Of a stretch of 64,000 nucleotides of DNA, positions 51,281 through 59,813 are shown in pieces. Location: assembly GCA_013141455.1 (NCBI GenBank), contig JABFQW010000036.1, positions 1 to 64,000 of the forward strand, given 5' to 3'. Position 1 is the stretch's first letter. Each line of letters begins with the position of its first letter. A model generated the notes under the pieces. That model worked only from the letters and a program-made list of their open reading frames with translations. It was not told the origin of the DNA and made no database searches. Source of the DNA: Bacteroidales bacterium (GTDB lineage: Bacteria > Bacteroidota > Bacteroidia > Bacteroidales > F082). The translations under genes and the position numbers were made by a program.

Positions 51281-52702
51281 TTAAAACCTAAAATAAATAA
51301 AGGGATTAAATCCGGAAGCTGTTATCGAACTCAGGCTGATGATGAACAGGATGATCGAAGCAAAAGTCATGAAAACAAGCGTACGCAACTTATGTTCTTT
51401 GCCCAGCATTTTGTTTTGCCACGGCTCGTTCGATGGTAAATAGGCCATGAAAGCAAATATGGCAGCTATTCCCAGCATCACCCAAACCTGTTGTGTAACG
51501 TAAATTGACTCTCCTCCGCGGAAAGCAAACATACCGTTGATGAAATCTGTAGCATGTGTCAGCGTATCTGCCCGGAAAAGCACCCAACCAACCATGGTGA
51601 TAATGAATGTGATTGCCACACTCGGAAATTTACCGATTTTGCTATACAGTTTTATTAAAAATAATCGGTCGGCAACCAAAAATGTGCCATGAAATGCACC
51701 CCAGACGATAAAATTCCATGCTGCGCCATGCCAGAGGCCTGAGACAAGGAATACAAACCAAAGATTGAAATAAAGCCGTCCTGCACTCACCCTGTTACCG
51801 CCCAAAGGCAAATAAAGATAATTTCGCATCCATCTGCCTAAGCTGATATGCCAACGGCGCCAAAACTCAGAAATATTTTGCGAAATGTATGGATTGTTGA
51901 AGTTTTCGATGATGTCAAAACCTATCATACGCAACAATCCGATAGCCATGGCCGAATAGCCCGCAAAGTCATAATAAATCTGAAAAGTATATGCTAACAC
52001 CCCCATCCATAAGGTATATGAGGAGGTAGTGGCAGCATCGCTTGCAAAAACCAGATCGGCATAAGCTCCTAACGGATTGGCTATCATTACTTTCATCCCG
52101 AGTCCGATGGCGAAACGGAAGAAACCGGTCAGTTTGTTGTCGGTGGTGTCGTTTTGCGATCGGTCAGTAATCTGATCGGCCAGCTCGTGATAACGAATAA
52201 TGGGTCCGGCAATTAATTTTGGAAAAAGGATAATATATAACTGATAGTCCCAAAAATTATAGAGTGGTTTGTGAACCCTGCGATACACATCAACAACGTA
52301 AGTGATTGTCTCAAAGGTGTAGAACGAAATCCCTATGGGTAATATCAGTTTCGTCCATGTTATATTTGATCCGCCAAATACTGATAACACAGCATTTACG
52401 TTCTCAATAAAAAAATTAGAGTATTTAAAATAGAAAAGCAATCCAAGATTTACCGATACCGAAAGCGTTAACATCAAACGCCGATGGAGCACACTTTTGG
52501 TATTCGACATCCATTTTACAAGATGAAAATCGAGAAAGGTTGTCCCGAGAATTACAAAAATGAAACGTGGGGCTCCCCAGCTATAGAAAAAGATACTGAA
52601 GATGAGGATGACAATATTCTTTAACTTTTTGGGAACCAGATAGTAAGTGATTAAAAACGCGGGAAGAAAGTAAACCAAAAAAAGACTACTGCTAAATACC
52701 AT
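51281..52702 (-). CDS. MBOAT family O-acyltransferase (AlgI/DltB-like)
   Basis: The 473-residue membrane enzyme has about ten membrane segments, the AlgI block ISEFWRRWHISLGRWMRNYLYLPLGGNR (about 275-302) and the catalytic His in SGLWHGAAWNFIVWGAFHG (about 322). Family members transfer acetyl or acyl groups to exported polysaccharides. The track starts at ATG 52729, but a -7 box (TAAATTTG) sits 1 nt upstream of that codon, so it would not be in the transcript. ATG 52702 (MVFSSSLFLVYFLPAF) fits both the promoter and the family N-terminus. No AlgJ/AlgX-like partner is adjacent. Confidence 0.92.
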   Translation of the reverse strand: MVFSSSLFLVYFLPAFLITYYLVPKKLKNIVILIFSIFFYSWGAPRFIFVILGTTFLDFHLVKWMSNTKSVLHRRLMLTLSVSVNLGLLFYFKYSNFFIENVNAVLSVFGGSNITWTKLILPIGISFYTFETITYVVDVYRRVHKPLYNFWDYQLYIILFPKLIAGPIIRYHELADQITDRSQNDTTDNKLTGFFRFAIGLGMKVMIANPLGAYADLVFASDAATTSSYTLWMGVLAYTFQIYYDFAGYSAMAIGLLRMIGFDIIENFNNPYISQNISEFWRRWHISLGRWMRNYLYLPLGGNRVSAGRLYFNLWFVFLVSGLWHGAAWNFIVWGAFHGTFLVADRLFLIKLYSKIGKFPSVAITFIITMVGWVLFRADTLTHATDFINGMFAFRGGESIYVTQQVWVMLGIAAIFAFMAYLPSNEPWQNKMLGKEHKLRTLVFMTFASIILFIISLSSITASGFNPFIYFRF

Positions 52703-52730
52703 ACCTGATCTGGTGAATATTTGTTTCATG

Positions 52731-52738
52731 CAAATTTA
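52731..52738 (-). promoter_or_regulatory. -7 box of the MBOAT gene
   Basis: Minus-strand TAAATTTG matches TAnnTTTG. It is 28 nt upstream of ATG 52702 and 1 nt upstream of ATG 52729, which decides the start. Confidence 0.6.
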
Positions 52739-53041
52739 GAAGAAATATCTGTTAGAAATGTATTATTCGATATTTATCAAATTAGCCGTTTTTATCAATT
52801 GGTATTTATTTTTTACTTCTTCTGAACCCTTAATTAAGAAAATGATTAAACGTCAAATGATTAATGAAAAATTAATATACTGTTAAATTGCTATAAATCA
52901 ATCGTGTATGCGCTTATATGTTTTTTAACATATTTTAGCATTGCTATATTCTTCGTCTTAAATTCGCCTAAGGTTACCAAAAACTTATTATTCATTGATT
53001 GTTAATCAGAAAATCAATCGTTACAACTAAATCTACAAAGT
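52739..53041. other. Intergenic region before the Oar-like receptor gene
   Basis: About 300 AT-rich bases. TAAATTCG at 52959-52966 is a one-mismatch -7 candidate. CAATCG occurs twice as a half site but without the palindromic partner seen in the LacI-type operators. No gene or repeat is recognised. Confidence 0.4.
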
Positions 53042-56000
53042 ATGAAAAAAAGACTATTTTTTTTGATGTTACTGTGTTTGTCGATAGGCAGCGCAGTATT
53101 TTCACAGGGTGTCACTACGGCATCGTTGTCAGGCACTGTTTCTGACGAAAAAGGCGAGGCAGTGATGATGGCCAATGTTTTAGCGGTTCACACACCCAGC
53201 GGAACACAATATGCAACAACCACCATGGAGGACGGTCGTTTTCAAATGCGGAATATGCGTATTGGTGGACCGTATAAGGTAACAGTTACCTATGTTGGAT
53301 TTGAAAATACCAGCGCAACTGACATTTTTCTGCAATTGAACAACACATCATTTGTTAAATTGATAATGAAAAGCACCAGCCAGCAATTGGGCGAAATAGA
53401 AGTAAAAGCCGACCGGGAGATCATACGCGAACAAACCGGTGCAATGACCAATCTCGAAAGCAAACAGATCACCTCCTTACCTGGTATCACCCGCAGCCAG
53501 CAAGACTTAACCCGTCTGACGCCCCAAAGCGATGGTAACAGTTTTGGCGGTAGAAATGTGTTGTACAATAACTTTTCATTGGATGGTTCTATTTTCAATA
53601 ACTCATTTGGATTAGATTATGCAACTCCTGGCGGGCAGTCGGATGCTCAGCCTGTTTCATTGGATGCCATCGATCAGATACAGGTTTCATTGGCTCCATT
53701 CGATGTGCGCGAAGGTGGTTTTACAGGAGCTGGAGTAAATGTTGTTACCAAATCGGGAACCAACGATTTTAAAGCAACTGCCTATCATTATTTCAGGAAC
53801 GAAGGCATGATTGGTAAAAAAATCAGTGGCGAAGACGCGCCAAACCTCGATTTCAGTACAAGTCAAACAGGCTTGAGTGTTGGCGGACCTATCATAAAAA
53901 ACAAATTGTTTTTCTTTGTGAATGCCGAAATGGAACGCGCCAATCAGTTGGCACATGGATTTGTTGCCAACAATGGCACAAACGATGGTCAGCCGAATGT
54001 AACGAGTGTTTCGGAAGCCGATATAAAAGCCGTTCACGACCATCTTTTAAATGAATGGGGATATGAAGCCGGTGCCTATCAAGGCTATAACCACGAAAAA
54101 TCGAACAACAAATTCCTTGTAAAACTGAATTATAATATCAGCAATAACCACAAATTAGTGCTTCGTTATAATATGCTCGATGCATCGAAAGACATTCTTC
54201 CACACCCTGAAGCTATTATCGGACGCGGCCCGACCAGTTACCGGCTTCCTTTCGAAAATTCATCCTATACAATCTTCAATAAAATTCACTCATTTGTTGG
54301 TGAGTTGAACTCTAATTTCTCGAACAAGATTTCGAATAAATTATTGGTTGGTTACACCGTTTTTGATGATAGTCGTGAACCAAAATCAGCGCAGTTCCCT
54401 GTGATTGACATCTTTGATCAAAACGTACTCGCCATCTCAGCAGGCTCTGAAATGTTTTCAACACATAATACTTTGAAACAAAATGTGTTGCAGTTTACCG
54501 ATAATGTAACCTATTATGCTGAACGTCATACTATTACGGGTGGTGTCAACTTCGAAAAATTCTATTTTGAAAACTCATTTAATCTTTTTTATTACCCCTG
54601 GCATACGTTTGGAGGCGTTGACGGATTTTTATCACAAACAAAAGATTCAATCGATTTTAATGCCGAAGTGGCCACTGCCAATGCTAAACCTTATTCCTTA
54701 TCAATCGTCGATGTGGCTCAGTTGGGTATATATGGTCAGGATGAGTTTCAGCTTAATGAAAACTTCAAACTCACCTTTGGTCTTCGTGTTGATATTCCTA
54801 TTTATTTAAATAAGCTCGCCGTTACGACTGCTTCGGAGGAAGCTGCAAATTTTGATGGATGGGTCGATAAAGACGGGAATACGGCAAAACTTGATCCTGC
54901 TGTCTGGCCAAAATCGCGATTGATGTGGTCGCCACGTCTTGGATTCAATTATGATGTTCATGGCGATAATACCCTTCGTTTCCGTGGAGGAACCGGAATC
55001 TTTACAGGCCGCATTCCCTTTGTATGGTTAGGAAATCAAGCCTCAAACCCGGGTATCAATCCTGGCTACACTTTCCAGGTTAATTCTACCACCGAAAACT
55101 TCAAATTCCCGCAAGTCTGGAAAACAGATATCGCCGTTGACTGGGCTTTCAGCGAAGGTTGGGTAAGCACTTTCGAAGCTATATATGGCAAAGATATCAA
55201 TGCGATCGTTCATCGTAATTACAATATGAAGGCTCCTTCACAAAAATTATCCGGAGCCGACGATCGTGAAATTTTTGCCGGATTTAACGAGACAAATATC
55301 TATTCGGCTTCAGAAGGTTCGGTTGGTTTCCTCGAAGCAGGTTATATCGTGATGGACAACGTGAAGGAAGGTCATCAACTGAGTTTGACCGGTAAGATTG
55401 CAAAAGAGTGGGGATTCGGTTTAAAAGGCGATCTCGCTTACACCTATCAGCAATCGAAAGATTATACCTCGATACCTGCCGAAATTGCCGCAGATGCTTT
55501 CCAGCGTAATCCTGTGGTAGGTAATCCAAATACACCTTCTGTTTCCTGGTCACGATATGGGTTGAAACACCGTTTCATTTCGAGCTGGATGTATGCAAAG
55601 GAGTATAAATCAATGGTTTCTACCTTTGGTATGTTTATCGAACTTGGACAGGGGAACCGTTATTCCTATACTTATGCCGGCGACCTTAACCGCGATGCCA
55701 TCGTAAACAATGATTTACTTTACGTTCCTTCGGCTAAAGCTGATATTAATTTTGGCAGTGTTGACAGCGAAGGGAATGGCTCACTTGCCGCTGATGCTGA
55801 TGAACAATGGGCTGCTTTGAGTGCTTTTATCGATCAGGATCCATACCTGAAAAACCGGAAAGGCGATTATGCCGAACGCAACGGCGCTTCATTACCCTGG
55901 TTCTCTCAGATTGACTTCCGCTTTATGCAGGATTTTAATTTCAAGGTGAAAGAACGTAAACATACGATTCAGGTGTCATTGGATATCATGAACTTAGGTA

Positions 56001-56188
56001 ACCTGATCAATTCAAACTGGGGTGTTCGCCAGTTGGCCCGCACTTATAACCCAATTAGTGTTACAGGTATCGACAAAGATAATGTACCTTATTATCATTT
56101 TAATTCCGATTTAAAGACCTCGTATGTTGACGATTTTTCGACCCGTTCGAAATGGCAGATGCAATTGGGGATTCGCTATATCTTATAA
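53042..56188 (+). CDS. Oar-like TonB-dependent receptor
   Basis: The 1048-residue outer-membrane protein has a signal peptide (ending SAVFSQG), a carboxypeptidase-regulatory-like domain (ASLSGTVSDEKGEAVMMANVLAV, about 28-110), a plug (GEIEVKADREIIREQTGAMTNLESKQI ... NNFSLDGSIFNNSFGL) and a large barrel ending in ...WQMQLGIRYIL. VSLAPFDVREGGFTGAGVNVVTKSGTNDFKATAYHYFRNE is typical of the OmpA-related Oar family rather than SusC. Substrate unknown; some Oar proteins are linked to protein export. No SusD partner follows and the gene has its own terminator. Confidence 0.9.
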   Translation: MKKRLFFLMLLCLSIGSAVFSQGVTTASLSGTVSDEKGEAVMMANVLAVHTPSGTQYATTTMEDGRFQMRNMRIGGPYKVTVTYVGFENTSATDIFLQLNNTSFVKLIMKSTSQQLGEIEVKADREIIREQTGAMTNLESKQITSLPGITRSQQDLTRLTPQSDGNSFGGRNVLYNNFSLDGSIFNNSFGLDYATPGGQSDAQPVSLDAIDQIQVSLAPFDVREGGFTGAGVNVVTKSGTNDFKATAYHYFRNEGMIGKKISGEDAPNLDFSTSQTGLSVGGPIIKNKLFFFVNAEMERANQLAHGFVANNGTNDGQPNVTSVSEADIKAVHDHLLNEWGYEAGAYQGYNHEKSNNKFLVKLNYNISNNHKLVLRYNMLDASKDILPHPEAIIGRGPTSYRLPFENSSYTIFNKIHSFVGELNSNFSNKISNKLLVGYTVFDDSREPKSAQFPVIDIFDQNVLAISAGSEMFSTHNTLKQNVLQFTDNVTYYAERHTITGGVNFEKFYFENSFNLFYYPWHTFGGVDGFLSQTKDSIDFNAEVATANAKPYSLSIVDVAQLGIYGQDEFQLNENFKLTFGLRVDIPIYLNKLAVTTASEEAANFDGWVDKDGNTAKLDPAVWPKSRLMWSPRLGFNYDVHGDNTLRFRGGTGIFTGRIPFVWLGNQASNPGINPGYTFQVNSTTENFKFPQVWKTDIAVDWAFSEGWVSTFEAIYGKDINAIVHRNYNMKAPSQKLSGADDREIFAGFNETNIYSASEGSVGFLEAGYIVMDNVKEGHQLSLTGKIAKEWGFGLKGDLAYTYQQSKDYTSIPAEIAADAFQRNPVVGNPNTPSVSWSRYGLKHRFISSWMYAKEYKSMVSTFGMFIELGQGNRYSYTYAGDLNRDAIVNNDLLYVPSAKADINFGSVDSEGNGSLAADADEQWAALSAFIDQDPYLKNRKGDYAERNGASLPWFSQIDFRFMQDFNFKVKERKHTIQVSLDIMNLGNLINSNWGVRQLARTYNPISVTGIDKDNVPYYHFNSDLKTSYVDDFSTRSKWQMQLGIRYIL

Positions 56189-56212
56189 TAAATCAAGTGT
56201 TTAGCTAATTGA

Positions 56213-56247
56213 AAGGTCGTTTATCGAAAGATGAACGGCCTTTTTTT
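56213..56247 (+). terminator. Rho-independent terminator of the Oar-like gene
   Basis: AAGGTCGTTTATC pairs with GATGAACGGCCTT (two G-U pairs) around a GAAA tetraloop, followed by a T run to 56247. It lies 25 nt after the stop codon. Confidence 0.9.
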
Positions 56248-56549
56248 ATCTCAAAATGTAAAATGCAAAATGCAAATGGTGGGTCGGATTTTTAGAGCAG
56301 GAACAATTTGAATGTAATGAAGGAGTTCACTCCGAAAACTGATTATAATTGGAATGCCACCAACAACGAAGCCCTGACCAACGATAAATTCTAAGCTTCT
56401 AAAACGTACCAAAGCCTCACAATCAGTGTTTTATCTTTATTAAAATTTGGTGTTTTTGTATTTTGGGGGCAATATTTGAGTTATAGAAGTGATCTCAACA
56501 ATCAAACCGTAATTTTTGGTTATTTTTACCCTGTATTTTACCAAAAAGT
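56248..56549. other. Intergenic region upstream of the Y_Y_Y regulator
   Basis: After the terminator comes a short AAAATGC-type tandem (about 56252-56278), then the bipartite repeat copy B (56418-56459). No exact -7 box is visible; TAATTTTTG near 56510 has one extra base between its TA and TTTG parts. Confidence 0.45.
56418..56459 (+). repeat. Bipartite 42-bp repeat, copy B, upstream of the Y_Y_Y regulator
   Basis: CACAATCAGTGTTT, 11 bases, then AAATTTGGTGTTTTTGT: the reverse complement of the arms of copy A (12136-12177) with the same 11-base gap. It lies about 90 nt before the ATG, in the same orientation relative to the gene as copy A. Confidence 0.6.
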
Positions 56550-59426
56550 ATGAAGTTAGCTTTTTTTCATTATAACTGGATCATTTTCACTGGTACGCTT
56601 TTAGTGAATGTATGTTTTTTGGCATCAGTTAACAGACTCTGCGCTGAAAGTCATATCAGCGTCAACAGTTATAAAAAAGCTGATTATGGCGGAGGAAATC
56701 AAAACTGGGATATCAGCATCAATGAAAAAGGTGTTGTTTTCGTCGCTAACAATGCCGGCCTGTTGGTACTCGATGGGTCGGGAACCCATTTGTATAAAAT
56801 CCCCGGCAACCAGATCATTCGTTCAGTTGCAGCTATCGGTGATAGAGTTTATACCGGATCATTTGAAGAATTCGGCTATTGGCAACTAAATGAATCTACA
56901 GCCTGGGAGTATCATTCATTGGTTTCACTACTTAAAAACTTTGATTTTCATAATGAGGAAATCTGGTCAATCGTTCAGCATAAAAACAAGATTTATTTCC
57001 AAAGCTTTGGAGCAATATTCTATTACGATCAACAAACCATCGAACCATTACAGATTCCAGGCTCGGTTTTGTTTTTATTACAATGTGGCGAACATCTTTA
57101 TACACAACATGTTCAGGGGAAACTCTATGAAATTATTGATAAACAATTGATTGGTGTTTCAGGAAGTGAGATTTTCAGCCAGACTGAAATCAAAACAATC
57201 TTAGCACTCGATCATAATAATTTACTTATCGGAACAAGTTCGAAAGGATTGTTTAAATACAATGGTTCAAATTTTGAACCCTGGAAAACTGAAATTAATG
57301 CAAGTTTGATCGAAAGCACGGTGAATAAAGGATTGCGAATTGGGAACAATTTGGTTTTTGGCACGATACTGAATGGTGTTTTTATCATGGATATGACCGG
57401 AAAAGCGATTGACCACTTTCACAGTGGTAATTCGTTACAGAACAATACCATACTTGCTTTGAAAAGCGATACAGATGGCAATCTCTGGGTTGGGATGGAC
57501 AAAGGCATCGATTATCTATCGTTCAATACCCCGATCGATGTCTATCACGAAACGGAACTGAACATCGGAATGGTTTATACGGCTGCACTTTACAACAATG
57601 AACTTTATGTTGGAACAAATCAGGGTGTTTATTATTATTCACTTAACGGTGATGGTTTGGTTGATGATTGCCGTTTTTTGCCAAATAGCCAGGGGCAGGT
57701 TTGGTTTTTAAAGAAAATCAGTGGTAAACTCTATTGTGGAATGAATAGTGGAACCTATGTAATTGAAAATCATAATCTTATTCGTGTTTGTGATGTCAGT
57801 GGTGGATACAATCTGGTGAATGCACGTGCAGGAAACAAAGAATTGTATTTGCAAAGCACCTATTATTCCATCGTGGTTTTCGAAAAAAATGAGAATATCT
57901 GGGAGAAATCGCATCTTCTCGACGGATTTGTTGCCCCCGTCAGATATCTTGAGATGGATCATCTGGGTAATATTTTGCTCGGGCATTCAATTACAGGCCT
58001 TTATCTTTTGCAACCCGATGCCACTTATCGTTCCTCCGCAATGGTGAAAAAAATAGGTGAACCGGAAGGGCTTTTTTTTCCGGCGAGCCGGGTTTGTAAA
58101 GTGGACAACCGTATCGTTATTCCTGGAAGTGATTCACTATACCAATGGGATGCCATACATGGTAAAATTGTTCCGTTCACCGAATTAAATATTCAACTTG
58201 GTGATTTTAAGGCTTCTAAAAATATTATTCCGGTTTCAGATGATCAATATTGGATGGTAAACGGTAAGGAAGCAGGGCTTTTTGAAATCCGGTTTGGTAA
58301 GGCCAGACTGATTTACCGTATCATACCGGAAGCATTTGGTATTGAATTAGTTGAGAATAATGAAAATATCGTCGCACTCAATGATAGTCTGCATCTTATC
58401 TGTATAGAAAACGGTTTTGCTATATTGAATATACACAAAATGAATCAGTTAACTGAGTTGACCGGACCTCCGGTGATCAAAAAGATTACGATAAGTAATG
58501 GTGACAATGAAATTAAAACGTATTCCAAGCCATGGGAATCACAAAAAAGTTTGAAAAATGTATTCAACAACATCCGGATTACTTTCGCCTCTGAAGAACC
58601 TGTTGGAAAAAAAAATTACTTCCGCTATCAGTTGCAGGGCTTCGAAAGTGACTGGAATGAATGGGAAACCACTTCGACAGTTACATACAACCGTTTACCT
58701 CCGGGAGAATATAAATTCAGGGTGAAAACACTCACAAACAAGGGAATTGAAACGGATACAAGCGTGCTTTCCTTTGAGATATTACAACCCTGGTACCTGA
58801 CTTATTTCGCGTTTTTTGTATATTTTATTCTCACTATCACTTTTGTATCATTGATTAGAACGAATTATAAGCGCAGACGATGGCGCCATCAGGAACAAGC
58901 CTTGAAATTAGAAAACGAAAAAATGCGGGCCTTGAAGGATAAAGCTGAGGCTGAGATGATAAAAGTTGCCAATGAGCGGTTGCAATCGGTGGTTTCTTTG
59001 AAAAACATGGAGCTGGCAAAAAATACAATGTCAATTATCCGCAAAAATGAAGCGTTGATTGAGGTAAAGGATGAAATCGGGAAACAGAAGGAAGAGTTGG
59101 GGTATCGGTTGCCCAACAAATACTTTGATAATATCGTACGTTTGATTGACAAAAATATAACGAGTGATCATGACTGGGAAATATTCGAATCACATTTCGA
59201 TCAGGCGCATGAGAATTTTTTCAAGAAGCTTAAGGCACAATACCCCGACCTTACCCCGCACGATTTCCGTTTATGCGCTTATCTTAAGTTAAATCTTTCC
59301 TCTAAAGAGATTGCACCATTACTTAATATCACGATACGTGGTGTTGAAGAAAAGCGTTATCGTTTGCGAAAACGTCTTAATCTGGCTTCTGACCAGGGTC
59401 TGACCGAATTTATCATGAAATTTTAG
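56550..59426 (+). CDS. Membrane-bound sensor-regulator with beta-propeller, Y_Y_Y and LuxR-type HTH domains
   Basis: The 958-residue protein has an N-terminal signal or anchor, about 14 two-component-regulator-propeller blades (about 40-640, e.g. DTDGNLWVGMDKGIDYL), a Y_Y_Y domain (about 680-745, YFRYQLQGFESDWNEWETTSTVTYNRLPPGEYKFRVKT), a membrane helix (about 750-770), a coiled coil (about 785-860) and a C-terminal helix-turn-helix (about 880-958, LTPHDFRLCAYLKLNLSSKEIAPLLNITIRGVEEKRYRLRKRL). There is no kinase, so it resembles a one-component transmembrane regulator that senses glycan in the periplasm and binds DNA. It probably controls the SusCD pair that follows 387 bp later. Confidence 0.88.
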   Translation: MKLAFFHYNWIIFTGTLLVNVCFLASVNRLCAESHISVNSYKKADYGGGNQNWDISINEKGVVFVANNAGLLVLDGSGTHLYKIPGNQIIRSVAAIGDRVYTGSFEEFGYWQLNESTAWEYHSLVSLLKNFDFHNEEIWSIVQHKNKIYFQSFGAIFYYDQQTIEPLQIPGSVLFLLQCGEHLYTQHVQGKLYEIIDKQLIGVSGSEIFSQTEIKTILALDHNNLLIGTSSKGLFKYNGSNFEPWKTEINASLIESTVNKGLRIGNNLVFGTILNGVFIMDMTGKAIDHFHSGNSLQNNTILALKSDTDGNLWVGMDKGIDYLSFNTPIDVYHETELNIGMVYTAALYNNELYVGTNQGVYYYSLNGDGLVDDCRFLPNSQGQVWFLKKISGKLYCGMNSGTYVIENHNLIRVCDVSGGYNLVNARAGNKELYLQSTYYSIVVFEKNENIWEKSHLLDGFVAPVRYLEMDHLGNILLGHSITGLYLLQPDATYRSSAMVKKIGEPEGLFFPASRVCKVDNRIVIPGSDSLYQWDAIHGKIVPFTELNIQLGDFKASKNIIPVSDDQYWMVNGKEAGLFEIRFGKARLIYRIIPEAFGIELVENNENIVALNDSLHLICIENGFAILNIHKMNQLTELTGPPVIKKITISNGDNEIKTYSKPWESQKSLKNVFNNIRITFASEEPVGKKNYFRYQLQGFESDWNEWETTSTVTYNRLPPGEYKFRVKTLTNKGIETDTSVLSFEILQPWYLTYFAFFVYFILTITFVSLIRTNYKRRRWRHQEQALKLENEKMRALKDKAEAEMIKVANERLQSVVSLKNMELAKNTMSIIRKNEALIEVKDEIGKQKEELGYRLPNKYFDNIVRLIDKNITSDHDWEIFESHFDQAHENFFKKLKAQYPDLTPHDFRLCAYLKLNLSSKEIAPLLNITIRGVEEKRYRLRKRLNLASDQGLTEFIMKF

Positions 59427-59813
59427 TATAAGTTTCTTCGTTTGGATTATATAATAAATATTGAAATTTTAATTTCATAAATTCCTAATATTGAAATCAT
59501 TATAATTGTGTTTCGATTCATTGACGTGTTGATGACTAGGCGTTTTTATATGGCTTTTTTTATTGAAGTAATGAAATTGAAGTAAACTTTATACTTTTCA
59601 TTTCTGCTTGTTATACATTAGCTGCTCAATCCCTGCAATCGATTGAAATATTTTCATCGAAAGCTTATTTGGGATGATCACCAGGCGTAGATACAATGGA
59701 TAGTTCTTTATTTACGAATCGAAAATCAGCAACACAAAAAGCGCTGCATGCAGTGTTTTTACAATCATAAATCAAAATAATTCACTAATCCTAAAATCAT
59801 CAAAACCAATGTT
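59427..59813. other. Control region of the second susCD pair
   Basis: This 387-base region has the LacI-type operator at 59635-59653. A hairpin-forming stretch (AAAAAGCGCTGC / GCAGTGTTTTT, centred on CTGCATGCAG at 59744-59753) could be a leader attenuator. No exact TAnnTTTG box is present; TACTTTTC at 59592-59599 is one mismatch away. Confidence 0.45.
59635..59653 (+). promoter_or_regulatory. LacI-type operator upstream of the second susC
   Basis: GCAATCGATTGAAATATTT contains the perfect palindrome CAATCGATTG and matches the sites at the starch locus (23793-23810 and 26150-26168), including the AAAWATTT tail. It is about 160 nt before the susC ATG, a distance similar to the first susC. Confidence 0.65.

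Noticed and set aside
52850-53035. CAATCG half sites upstream of the Oar-like gene as further LacI operators
   Set aside because: They lack the NTTG partner half and the AAAWATTT tail shared by the three proposed operators.
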